DNA of 22,859 nt, from assembly GCA_035654775.1 (NCBI GenBank), contig DASRWB010000058.1, positions 1 through 22,859 of the forward strand, in the 5' to 3' direction. This stretch comes from HKST-UBA85 sp035654775 (lineage in GTDB: Bacteria; Bacteroidota; Bacteroidia; Flavobacteriales; Flavobacteriaceae). A program made the position numbers and the translations under genes. The notes under the pieces are model-generated. The model saw only the letters and a program-made list of their open reading frames with translations, had not been told where the DNA came from and searched no databases. Positions 7,339 through 14,545 of the stretch are shown here, in pieces (within the stretch, counting starts at the first letter, position 1; each line of letters opens with the position of its first letter).

Positions 7339-7755
7339 ATGGACACAAGAAATGACGGCCTCAAAAGGGTAAGACCCGAGGTTTCTTCCGAAAATTTCAG
7401 CAGCATAATGAGTACTGATGAACGCTTTCAAAACACTACATTACGCCCGGTAATTAAGTTACAAAACGAGTTGTTTATTGAAGTTTTCAAAAACTATGCG
7501 GCCAAGCATAAAAATGTTTTTTATGATTTGTCTTTACAAAAACGTATAGAATATATTGAAAATGCCATTCAAAAAGACATGAAATTCAGAAACTCACTTA
7601 AGGGAATGGTGATTGGTGTTTTTACGGTAGATGAATATAGCGTGTATATTCAAAACTCATCGGCATTAAACAAGCGCATGATGCATTTGGTTAAAGAGCA
7701 ACTCATAGACTGTGTTCAACTTTTAGAAGTTGAACCTTGCGGGGTTTTGAGTTAA
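7339..7755 (+). CDS. Small conserved protein of unknown function
   Basis: A 138-aa soluble, probably helical protein. I recall close relatives in Flavobacteriaceae that carry the same blocks: LRPVIKLQNELFIEVFKNY, FYDLSLQKRIEYIENAIQKD and FRNSLKGMVIG, with SSALNKRMMHLVKEQL near the end. They are sometimes labelled glyoxalase, but I see no metal-binding residues that would support that, so I give no function. The N-terminal 25 residues are polar and poorly structured. The frame extends up to a GTG at 7303, but the promoter boxes at 7292-7321 favour the ATG at 7339. It converges on the DUF2461 gene, with 11 bases between the stops, and it has no operon partner. Confidence 0.8.
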   Translation: MDTRNDGLKRVRPEVSSENFSSIMSTDERFQNTTLRPVIKLQNELFIEVFKNYAAKHKNVFYDLSLQKRIEYIENAIQKDMKFRNSLKGMVIGVFTVDEYSVYIQNSSALNKRMMHLVKEQLIDCVQLLEVEPCGVLS

Positions 7756-7766
7756 TTTTTCCAGGG

Positions 7767-8438
7767 TTATTTCAGCAACGAAACTCCGTTTAAATCGGTG
7801 GTGAGTACCTCGCTCATGTAGTCAAAATAGGGTCTTATGGTTTTAAAGGCCAAATTTACATCTGTTAAAAAATTTGGATGTACGACTTCTTTATCGCTGT
7901 AGTTTTTGGTGAAAATAAATTGTTTTTTTTTGATAAAATCAATCGCTTTGTGGTCTTTGCTAAATCCTTTCGGGGCAGTTTTTACTTCATCACCCTGCAA
8001 ACTTCCCCAAGTGTTTTTAAAATTTGGGGTTGAAATAAGTTGCCGTATTGTTGAGTCATCATGTTCAAATTCTTTTCGAATACGTAGTAAATCGTCTTTG
8101 TTGGGTTCCCAAAATCCGGCGGCAATAAAACTTTTGTCGTTAGGCTGTATATGTAAATAGTAACCTCCGCGCAAGGCCGGTTTTTTTCTGTGATAGGCAC
8201 CGCCAAAATGTGTTTTGTAGGGGTTTTTATTGGCTGAAAACCTTACATCACGGTAAATTCTAAACAGCTTAAAACTATCTACGTCATCATGCTGTTTTAG
8301 CATATCAAACAGACTGCTGTATGCTTTTTTGACTTCAAATTCTATTTGCTTAAACTCCTTTTTATGGATGGAAAACCAATCGCGGTTGTTGTTTTTTTCC
8401 AGTTCGGTTAAAAAACTAAGTGTAGCTACTGTTATCAT
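7767..8438 (-). CDS. DUF2461 domain-containing protein
   Basis: A 223-aa protein that is almost entirely a DUF2461 domain (TIGR02453 type). Recognisable parts are FLTELEKNNNRDWFSIHKKEF (residues 9-29), FRIYRDVRFSANKNPYKTHFG (58-78, the most conserved block), and GGYYLHIQPNDKSFIAAGFW. The family is widespread in bacteria and fungi, but its activity is not known. No signal peptide or membrane helix is present. It lies 41 bases downstream of the TruA-like gene on the same strand and may share its mRNA. No convincing own promoter is seen in the short gap; a CTTTTG sequence there lacks the TA of the -7 box. Confidence 0.9.
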   Translation of the reverse strand: MITVATLSFLTELEKNNNRDWFSIHKKEFKQIEFEVKKAYSSLFDMLKQHDDVDSFKLFRIYRDVRFSANKNPYKTHFGGAYHRKKPALRGGYYLHIQPNDKSFIAAGFWEPNKDDLLRIRKEFEHDDSTIRQLISTPNFKNTWGSLQGDEVKTAPKGFSKDHKAIDFIKKKQFIFTKNYSDKEVVHPNFLTDVNLAFKTIRPYFDYMSEVLTTDLNGVSLLK

Positions 8439-8479
8439 TTTTTATCGTTTAGTTTGTGGTACAAAAGAACAGACCCTTT

Positions 8480-9262
8480 TTATGTAAATTCTATATTTTG
8501 TAAAATAAGCCCTGAAGCAGGTGCTATATATTCCATTTTTATATTGCTGTCAGGCAGTAAACTGTTTTTTATGGCTGTTAAAGTGGTTTTTCCTAAGCCC
8601 AAATCAATTAAAGTTCCCATCATCAACCGAATTTGGTTGCGTCCAAAACCTTTTCCTTTTACTCTAAAGATATAGCTTTTATCCGGAAAAAAATTGGCTT
8701 TAAGAATGGTGTTTTCCACTATTTCACTTGTCAGTACTTCTCTGTGATATTCCCCATGCGAAGTGGCTTTGTAACAGTACGGTTTAAAGTTGTGTTTTCC
8801 TTCAAAAAGTTTTGCTCCTTCAGTCATAAGTTCAATGTTCAATGGATCTAAAATGGTAGTTAGTAATGGTGCGCAAAATGGATGACACTTTTGTCCATGA
8901 GCAAATACATAAATGTATTCTTTTATTTTGGCATTTTTTATGATGTTAAACGCCTTGTCTACTTCTTCAATATGCAGTGCGCGAATGTCTTGAGGCAGAT
9001 TGTAATTAAACAGGTTTAAAAAAATGTCAATGTCAGTCAAGGGTTCGTTCAAAAAAAGTTCAAAAGCACTGCAATTGGCAGAAACCATAGCATCTGTTCG
9101 CCCGCTAACAAGCGTTTTAAAGGGTTTTCCTTCAAGCACATAATTAAGGGTTCTGTCTACCATCAAATGTAGGGTTTTGAGTTTGGGCTGTTTTTGCCAT
9201 CCATGAAATCGGTATCCTAAATATTGAATTTTAACGAGATAGTAATATTTTTTTTCTTTCAT
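8480..9262 (-). CDS. Divergent TruA-family tRNA pseudouridine synthase paralogue
   Basis: A 260-aa protein with the full TruA fold: YLVKIQYLGYRFHGWQKQP at the start, the catalytic block SGRTDAMVSA with Asp57, and the C-terminal RVKGKGFGRNQIRLMMGTLIDLGLGK. In canonical TruA the catalytic block reads GRTDAGVHA and the C-terminal one FLYHMVRNMVG, so both are altered here, while the catalytic Asp is kept. Flavobacteria often carry this divergent copy besides a standard TruA; that is from memory. TruA modifies U38-40 of tRNA anticodon arms, and this copy may use another site or RNA. The DUF2461 gene follows 41 bases downstream. A TTTG-N19-TAACTTTC promoter lies at 9285-9315. Confidence 0.82.
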   Translation of the reverse strand: MKEKKYYYLVKIQYLGYRFHGWQKQPKLKTLHLMVDRTLNYVLEGKPFKTLVSGRTDAMVSANCSAFELFLNEPLTDIDIFLNLFNYNLPQDIRALHIEEVDKAFNIIKNAKIKEYIYVFAHGQKCHPFCAPLLTTILDPLNIELMTEGAKLFEGKHNFKPYCYKATSHGEYHREVLTSEIVENTILKANFFPDKSYIFRVKGKGFGRNQIRLMMGTLIDLGLGKTTLTAIKNSLLPDSNIKMEYIAPASGLILQNIEFT

Positions 9263-9284
9263 GCCGGTATCCGATTTCAGTTTC

Positions 9285-9315
9285 GAAAGTTAGTTTTTTT
9301 AAATACTTTGTCAAA
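9285..9315 (-). promoter_or_regulatory. Promoter of the TruA-like gene
   Basis: On the minus strand TTTG (9315-9312) and TAACTTTC (9292-9285) are 19 bases apart. The -7 box differs from consensus only in its last base. The predicted start near 9280 gives an 18-base leader before the ATG at 9262. Confidence 0.55.
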
Positions 9316-9362
9316 AATTTTATACCTTGTATTAACAATTAACTAACTTAAACTAAAGTATT

Positions 9363-9785
9363 ATGACTGATTCTTCCACTTTGAAACCACCTGTTTGGTT
9401 TTGGCTTGTAAGCGTTGTTGCCCTGTTGTGGAACGGTATGGGTGTATTTGCATACCTGGCTCGAGTATTTGTTACCGATGAAATGGTAGCTGAAATGCCG
9501 CCGGAACAACAAGCTGAATTTTTACGTGAATACCCGGCTTGGGTGACGGCCGCTTTTGCCTTAGCGGTTTTCTGTGGCGCACTGGGATGTATTGCCTTAT
9601 TGCTGAGAAAAAAATGGGCGTACACGCTGTTTGTACTATCGGCTATTGCTGCAATTGCACAGCACATTTACATTTTTATGAATGTTGAATTAACCAGCGT
9701 GGTTATGCCTGTACTGGTTATTGTGGTATGTGTTTCCTTAATTTGGTTTGCCAAAAAAGCCATGAAAGAAAACTGGATCTCATAA
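9363..9785 (+). CDS. Four-helix membrane protein of unknown function
   Basis: A 140-aa membrane protein with helices at about residues 11-33, 61-81, 86-106 and 111-130. Between helices 1 and 2 is a hydrophilic loop with MVAEMPPEQQAEFL and YPAW. Similar proteins (a WFW start, WNxMGVxAYL in helix 1, a Pro/Glu-rich loop ending in PAW) are common in Bacteroidota and marine bacteria and carry no assigned function; some are labelled sugar transporters without evidence. It stands alone, divergent from the TruA-like gene and convergent with the prohibitin gene, with a terminator behind it. The 100-base upstream gap has only poor promoter matches (a TATACCTTG sequence). Confidence 0.8.
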   Translation: MTDSSTLKPPVWFWLVSVVALLWNGMGVFAYLARVFVTDEMVAEMPPEQQAEFLREYPAWVTAAFALAVFCGALGCIALLLRKKWAYTLFVLSAIAAIAQHIYIFMNVELTSVVMPVLVIVVCVSLIWFAKKAMKENWIS

Positions 9786-9804
9786 TCCTAACAAACCATA
9801 AAAA

Positions 9805-9840
9805 TAAAAAAGGCATTAGAAATTCTAGTGCCTTTTTTTA
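9805..9840. terminator. Bidirectional intrinsic terminator
   Basis: GGCATTAG (9812-9819) pairs with CTAGTGCC (9825-9832), with one G-T pair and a 5-base loop. It is flanked by six A on the left and seven T on the right, so it can end transcripts from both the membrane-protein gene (rightward) and the fabG-vWA-prohibitin operon (leftward). Confidence 0.88.
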
Positions 9841-9857
9841 TGGATAATATTAAAGAT

Positions 9858-10670
9858 TTATTGGTTGCCTAATATTATGGGCATTCCACTATCGCCTGAA
9901 CCAATGATAATAACTTTACTGTTTGGCGACTCGGAAAGTTTTATGGTAGCTTCAATACCTTTGTCCTGCAAAATTTTATCTGTCAATGAAGCACTGAGAA
10001 TTGAATTGGCATCGGCTTTACCTTGAGCTTCAATACGCTGTCTTGCAGCTTCTTTTTCGGCTTTTTCAATTCGGAATTGATATTCCAGCGATTCTTGTTC
10101 TTGTTTAAGTTTAAGTTCTATGGCTTCTTTAATGGTTGGTGGTAAGGTTACGTCTTCTATTAAAACACGATTTACAATAATGTATTGATTTTCAAGTTCA
10201 TTGCGTACTTCTTCTAAAACTTCATTTTGGATTACATCGCGTTTACTGGAATAAAGTTGCTCCGGAGTATAGCGTCCTACTACACTTCTGGCTGCGGCAC
10301 TTATGGCCGGCGAAAGTATGGCATCTACATAGTCAAGTCCTTTGGTTTTGTGTAGCAAGCCCAGTTTTTCGTATTCAGGCATAAACCATACCGTACCATC
10401 TACAACCACTTCAAGACCGTTAACCGAAAGTACTTTCATCTTATCTGAAATGGATTGCTGACGTACTTTGTAAACAATCATGCTGTTCCATGGCGCAACA
10501 ACATGAAAGCCTTCGGCATAGGTTTTATCGGTTACAACACCTTGCCCAAAACGTTCAAACAAAACACCTGCTTCACCGGCACCAATAGTAACGGCTGATT
10601 TAGCAATGATAATTGTTAATACTATTAAGGTTATTATTCCGGGTAAGGCAATTTTTGGTAGTTTTTCCAT
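9858..10670 (-). CDS. Prohibitin-like SPFH/Band 7 membrane protein
   Basis: A 270-aa protein with one N-terminal membrane helix (about residues 9-24) followed by an SPFH domain and a long charged coiled-coil segment (about 180-220, rich in Glu, Lys, Gln and Ala). The layout and length match prohibitins, which form ring-like membrane scaffolds and in several systems restrain membrane proteases. ERFGQGVVTDKTYAEGFHVVAPW (39-61) and the region AARSVVGRYTPEQLYSSKRD are typical. The C-terminus ends in a conserved hydrophobic strand KVIIIGSGDSGMPIILGNQ. It is the last gene of the fabG operon, 15 bases behind the vWA gene, and is followed by the terminator at 9805-9840. Its partner protease or target is not visible here. 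Confidence 0.9.
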   Translation of the reverse strand: MEKLPKIALPGIITLIVLTIIIAKSAVTIGAGEAGVLFERFGQGVVTDKTYAEGFHVVAPWNSMIVYKVRQQSISDKMKVLSVNGLEVVVDGTVWFMPEYEKLGLLHKTKGLDYVDAILSPAISAAARSVVGRYTPEQLYSSKRDVIQNEVLEEVRNELENQYIIVNRVLIEDVTLPPTIKEAIELKLKQEQESLEYQFRIEKAEKEAARQRIEAQGKADANSILSASLTDKILQDKGIEATIKLSESPNSKVIIIGSGDSGMPIILGNQ

Positions 10671-10685
10671 CGTTTTTATATTAGT

Positions 10686-12716
10686 TTAGATTAATCCGTT
10701 ATATTTTCTTGTAAACCATTCCACCGCTAATATTGTTGCAATTATGAATAGCAGATAGGTAAAGTCTATCAAAGGTACCGTTTCTTTTTTGTTTTTTAGT
10801 ATGGGTTTGTAGTTGGCGTCATTAGCTAAGTTTTCCAATGCCGAATTATATTCATGCACAAAATAGCTTTTTCCACCACTGTTGGCACTTAATGCGCTTA
10901 GCTTTGTTACATCGGCATTTAGAAATTGCTGTTCTACGTTATATTCCAGAACAGTAAAGCTTCCAGAAAAAGAAAGGTTTTCAGGCTTTGTGGTTACCGT
11001 AAATGTATATTCTCCGGGAAGTAATCCGCTTACGTCAACTTGAAAGCTGGTTCCCTTTAATACAAAAGGTACTTCTTTATGTTGTGAAGAATCTTTATTT
11101 TTTATCCGAAGGGTAAGATTCTCTCTTGGGTCAAATTCAAAGTTTTTATTGAAATATTGTGCCGTAATATTGATATTCCGGTTTCCGGAATAAAACGGCT
11201 GGTAATCTACAGCCAGTCTGTTTTTTTGTTTGGATGAAGCGAGATACTGAATCAGTTTTCCCATAAAATCATCAAATAAATCAAAAGTATTGGAGTCTGT
11301 ATAGCTAAAGGCTCGCCATTGCCAAATATTTTCGCCCAATAAAATGCCTTCTCTTCTACCTTGTGTTTCATAGGTAGCCAATAAAGGTTGCTGTGTAATG
11401 GTACTCCGTAATTTCTTATACAACAATACATCGGGTTTTCCGGTAAAGGAAATATCTCCGTAAGGCGACAGTAAAGGCGGAAAATTTTCAAAACCGATGT
11501 CTTCAGTTAGAAAATTGGCGTAATTGTCGTTTACAATTCCTTGATAATTTTCGGTTTGTCGGGTTACTTCTATCTCAAAAGCATCGGTTTGAGAATTCAA
11601 ATCTACGATAGATGTTTTGGAGCCTACAATCGTTAAACTGTTTTTATTTTGAGTATTTAGAGCTTGATAAAGTGAAGTAAAGCTTTGATCCGGCTGGTAC
11701 AATATAATCAACTGTAAATCATCTATTTGTCTTATGCATTCTTCAGGAGTAACAAAAACCACTTCACGTTGTTCATTACGAGCTATACTTTTTTTTAAGG
11801 CTCCAATATCGGGATGCACAAACGAACTAACTATGGATACCCGTTGTTTTTGATTGATTACTTCTACAGCAAAATTTCGCGAATTGTTTACTGTATTTTT
11901 TTCTTCGGCAATAGGCGTTATTGTGGCTTTGTAAGGTTGAACGCCAACCGCATTTGCCGGCAGTGTAAAAGTAACCATTTTGGAAGTCTTGGATTTTGAA
12001 AAAGCTATAGTTTCTGAATAGACTACGGCTTTTCCCTGAGTTACCTTAAACTCTGATGAAATAGGGTTAAACCCATTGTAAACCACCACAACTTCTACGG
12101 GGAATTTATTTTTTAAGAATGCATATTTATTGACATTAAGTTGTGTAATTTTTAAGTCGGTATGCGTTAGGGTATCGCCTAAAATAATAGAATATACCGG
12201 TTGTTTATAGTACTGTGTTGCAAACTGGTAGTCGTTGCCAAAGGTTTGATTTCCGTCTGATAATAAAAGTGTCGGGCTTACCGAGTTTTTGGTAATTTGC
12301 TGCAGCTCTTTAAAAACATAATCTACATGGCTTTCATTTTCAGAAAACGTAAGACTGTCCATAGAGGAAACGGTTTCTCCAAAGGTATAGTATGACACAT
12401 TAAAGCGCTTATTAATTGCGGTATTGGATTGAATTTCTTGTACTATATTTTTAACCTTATTGTCTTGCTGTAAGTGTTTTACAGAAGCTGAATTGTCAAC
12501 AGCTACAAGTAGATTTGGTTTTTCGGTATAAGATTTACTTTGTTCTATTTGAGGGTTCAGTAGTAATAGTAAAATGGCAAATACGGTTAGAAAACGCAAA
12601 AACCCCAGAAACAGATGTAGCCGATTTTTTTTGCCCTTATAAACATACTGAAAAAGCGCTACAAGTAGCGCTATAATTGCAATGCCAATAGTATATAACA
12701 GTAGTTTTATGGTCAT
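10686..12716 (-). CDS. vWA-domain membrane protein of unknown function
   Basis: A 676-aa membrane-anchored protein. Two helices near residues 4-23 and 37-54 precede a von Willebrand A-like domain with a MIDAS-type metal site: DNSAS (74-78) and SDGNQT (153-158). The long middle part looks like beta-sandwich and glutamine-amidotransferase-like segments, and a final helix (about 650-670) ends in a short basic tail. This arrangement resembles the large vWA membrane proteins seen in Bacteroidota near Bat-type genes, but I cannot assign a specific function. It starts 1 base after the fabG stop and is followed 15 bases later by the prohibitin gene, so all three are probably one transcript. Most of the protein should face the periplasm; this is inferred from the helix positions. 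Confidence 0.82.
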   Translation of the reverse strand: MTIKLLLYTIGIAIIALLVALFQYVYKGKKNRLHLFLGFLRFLTVFAILLLLLNPQIEQSKSYTEKPNLLVAVDNSASVKHLQQDNKVKNIVQEIQSNTAINKRFNVSYYTFGETVSSMDSLTFSENESHVDYVFKELQQITKNSVSPTLLLSDGNQTFGNDYQFATQYYKQPVYSIILGDTLTHTDLKITQLNVNKYAFLKNKFPVEVVVVYNGFNPISSEFKVTQGKAVVYSETIAFSKSKTSKMVTFTLPANAVGVQPYKATITPIAEEKNTVNNSRNFAVEVINQKQRVSIVSSFVHPDIGALKKSIARNEQREVVFVTPEECIRQIDDLQLIILYQPDQSFTSLYQALNTQNKNSLTIVGSKTSIVDLNSQTDAFEIEVTRQTENYQGIVNDNYANFLTEDIGFENFPPLLSPYGDISFTGKPDVLLYKKLRSTITQQPLLATYETQGRREGILLGENIWQWRAFSYTDSNTFDLFDDFMGKLIQYLASSKQKNRLAVDYQPFYSGNRNINITAQYFNKNFEFDPRENLTLRIKNKDSSQHKEVPFVLKGTSFQVDVSGLLPGEYTFTVTTKPENLSFSGSFTVLEYNVEQQFLNADVTKLSALSANSGGKSYFVHEYNSALENLANDANYKPILKNKKETVPLIDFTYLLFIIATILAVEWFTRKYNGLI

Positions 12717-12717
12717 T

Positions 12718-13464
12718 TTAAGTTAACATTCCTCCATCTACATGTAGCGTTTGTCCTGTAATATAGGCACTCATATCGCTGGCTAAAAATACACAAGCGT
12801 TTGCGATATCTTCAGGAGTACCACCGCGTTTTAACGGAATGGCATCTCGCCAGCCTTTTACAGTGTCTTCATCGAGTTTTGCCGTCATTTCAGTTTCAAT
12901 GAATCCCGGTGCAATCACATTACTTCTAATGTTTCTGGACCCAAGTTCTAAAGCTACCGACTTTGAAAAACCAATAATTCCGGCTTTTGAAGCAGCGTAG
13001 TTGGTTTGTCCCGCATTTCCTTTAACTCCTACCACGGAACTCATATTTATTATAGAACCTTTGCGTTGTTTAAGCATAGTACGTTGAACAGCCTTGGTCA
13101 TATTAAAAACAGACTTCAGGTTAACCTCAATTACCTTGTCAAAATCTTCTTCACTCATGCGCATCAGTAAATTATCTTTAGTAATTCCTGCATTGTTTAC
13201 TAGAATATCTATACTGCCAAACTCAGCAACTACCGCATCAGCCAGTTCTTGTGCTTCCTGAAAACTTGCCGCATTACTTTTGTAGCCTTTAGCTTTAACA
13301 CCTAGTGTAATGAGTTCATTTTCCAATTCTTTTGCAGCTTCAGCAGAAGAGCTGTAAGTGAATGCAACGTTGGCGCCCTGTTGGGCAAATACTTGTGCAA
13401 TACCTTTACCTATACCTCGACTTGCGCCGGTAACAATAGCTGTTTTTCCTTCTAATAATTTCAT
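12718..13464 (-). CDS. fabG: 3-oxoacyl-[ACP] reductase
   Basis: Reduces 3-oxoacyl-ACP to 3-hydroxyacyl-ACP with NADPH in the fatty acid elongation cycle. The 248-aa short-chain dehydrogenase carries TGASRGIG (12-19) for cofactor binding, NNAG (90-93), the catalytic residues Asn115, Ser143, Tyr156 and Lys160 (YAASK), and the C-terminal ITGQTLHVDGGM typical of FabG. Length matches the family. Its product class, 3-hydroxyacyl-ACP, is also the acyl donor used by LpxA and LpxD encoded about 4 kb upstream. A TATCTTTG box at 13491-13498 precedes it, and it leads the operon with the vWA and prohibitin genes. FabG is one of many SDRs, but the full set of motifs makes this assignment strong. Confidence 0.95.
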   Translation of the reverse strand: MKLLEGKTAIVTGASRGIGKGIAQVFAQQGANVAFTYSSSAEAAKELENELITLGVKAKGYKSNAASFQEAQELADAVVAEFGSIDILVNNAGITKDNLLMRMSEEDFDKVIEVNLKSVFNMTKAVQRTMLKQRKGSIINMSSVVGVKGNAGQTNYAASKAGIIGFSKSVALELGSRNIRSNVIAPGFIETEMTAKLDEDTVKGWRDAIPLKRGGTPEDIANACVFLASDMSAYITGQTLHVDGGMLT

Positions 13465-13490
13465 AGTTTATAGTGTGAAAGTTTGAGTTT

Positions 13491-13498
13491 CAAAGATA
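13491..13498 (-). promoter_or_regulatory. -7 box (TATCTTTG) of the fabG operon
   Basis: An exact TAnnTTTG match on the minus strand, predicting a start near 13486 and a leader of about 22 bases to the ATG at 13464. No good TTTG sits at the expected -33 distance. It lies just downstream of the sucD terminator, which agrees with an independent operon start. Confidence 0.6.
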
Positions 13499-13520
13499 CT
13501 AATTACAAGATGCAAGAAAT

Positions 13521-13552
13521 AAAAAAACCTCACAAAATCTTATGAGGTTTTT
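13521..13552 (-). terminator. Intrinsic terminator of sucD
   Basis: On the minus strand a stem of five G-C-rich pairs (CCTCA with TGAGG), extended by A-T pairs and with a 10-base loop, is followed by seven T. It lies 22 bases beyond the sucD stop and upstream of the fabG -7 box, separating the two units. Confidence 0.82.
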
Positions 13553-13573
13553 AACAATGTAAAGCTTGCGTTT

Positions 13574-14449
13574 TTAGTTTGCTAAAACTTCAGCTACTTT
13601 TTTTCCTATTTCAGCCGGAGAATCTACCACATGAATTCCACATTCTCTCATAATTCTTTTTTTGGCTTGTGCTGTATCATCACTTCCGCCAACTATAGCG
13701 CCGGCGTGTCCCATGGTTCTTCCTGCGGGTGCAGTTTCACCGGCAATAAAACCGATAATGGGTTTTTTGTTTCCGCTATTTTTATACCATTTTGCTGCAT
13801 CGCCTTCCAGTTGCCCGCCAATTTCTCCAATCATAACTACGGCTTCTGTTTCGGGATCGTTGATTAAAAGCTCAACAGCTTCTTTTGTCGTGGTACCTAT
13901 AATAGGATCGCCACCAATACCAATGGCTGTTGTAATTCCTAAACCTTGTTTTACCACCTGATCAGCAGCTTCATAGGTTAAGGTTCCGGATTTTGATACA
14001 ATACCAACCGTTCCTTTTTTAAACACAAAACCGGGCATAATACCTACCTTGGCTTCTTCGGGTGTAATAACACCCGGACAGTTGGGTCCAATGAGTCTGC
14101 AGTCTTTTCCTTTGATATAGGTTGAGGCTTTTATCATATCGGCTACGGGAATTCCTTCGGTTATGGTGATGATTACTTTTATTCCGGCATCGGCGGCTTC
14201 CATGATGGCATCGGCGGCAAAAGCCGGTGGAACAAAAATAATAGAAGTATTGGCCTGAACTTGATCTACCGCTTCTTTTACCGTATTAAAAACAGGTTTT
14301 CCCAAATGGGTTTGTCCTCCTTTTCCCGGGGTAACTCCACCCACCACGTTTGTACCGTAATCTATCATTTGTTGGGCATGAAATGTACCTTCGCTGCCTG
14401 TAAATCCTTGAACAATTATTTTTGAATTTTTGTTAACTAATACGCTCAT
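13574..14449 (-). CDS. sucD: Succinate--CoA ligase, alpha subunit
   Basis: Alpha subunit of succinyl-CoA synthetase, which converts succinyl-CoA to succinate with substrate-level phosphorylation in the citric acid cycle. The 291-aa protein has the CoA-binding fold (QGFTGSEGTFHAQQM near residues 14-28), GPNCPGVITP (121-130), GIGGDPIIGT (177-186) and the phospho-histidine site GHAGAIVGG with His248. Length matches the family. The beta subunit gene sucC is not in this window, which is usual in Bacteroidota, where the two subunit genes can be separate. It has its own -7 box (14485-14492), a palindrome overlapping the predicted start site, and a terminator, so it looks like a single-gene unit. Confidence 0.96.
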   Translation of the reverse strand: MSVLVNKNSKIIVQGFTGSEGTFHAQQMIDYGTNVVGGVTPGKGGQTHLGKPVFNTVKEAVDQVQANTSIIFVPPAFAADAIMEAADAGIKVIITITEGIPVADMIKASTYIKGKDCRLIGPNCPGVITPEEAKVGIMPGFVFKKGTVGIVSKSGTLTYEAADQVVKQGLGITTAIGIGGDPIIGTTTKEAVELLINDPETEAVVMIGEIGGQLEGDAAKWYKNSGNKKPIIGFIAGETAPAGRTMGHAGAIVGGSDDTAQAKKRIMRECGIHVVDSPAEIGKKVAEVLAN

Positions 14450-14469
14450 TGTTTATGTATTGTTTTGTT

Positions 14470-14489
14470 TTTTGTAAAGCTTTACAAAA
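14470..14489. repeat. Perfect 20-bp palindrome at the predicted sucD start site
   Basis: TTTTGTAAAGCTTTACAAAA is fully self-complementary. Its left-hand bases on the minus strand overlap the sucD -7 box (14485-14492), and its centre (14479/14480) coincides with the predicted transcription start. This placement suits an operator bound by a dimeric regulator. Confidence 0.7.
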
Positions 14490-14492
14490 GTA
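14485..14492 (-). promoter_or_regulatory. -7 box (TACTTTTG) of sucD
   Basis: An exact TAnnTTTG match on the minus strand, giving a predicted start near 14480 and a leader of about 31 bases before the ATG at 14449. The -33 region has a T-run but no clear TTTG. Confidence 0.6.
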
Positions 14493-14516
14493 ATGCTTTG
14501 AAATGTATTGATAAAA

Positions 14517-14535
14517 AGAAATAAATTTAATTTCT
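14517..14535 (-). terminator. Possible weak terminator after the LpxD-like gene
   Basis: AGAAAT (14517-14522) pairs with ATTTCT (14530-14535) over a 7-base loop, and on the minus strand the stem is followed by a run of T. The stem is AT-rich and would be weak, so read-through into sucD is possible. Confidence 0.35.
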
Positions 14536-14545
14536 AAAAAATGGG

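Noticed and set aside
13662..13961. Open frame on the plus strand opposite sucD
   Set aside because: It is a shadow of the strongly conserved sucD coding, with low-complexity Ser/Pro/Ile composition and no promoter.
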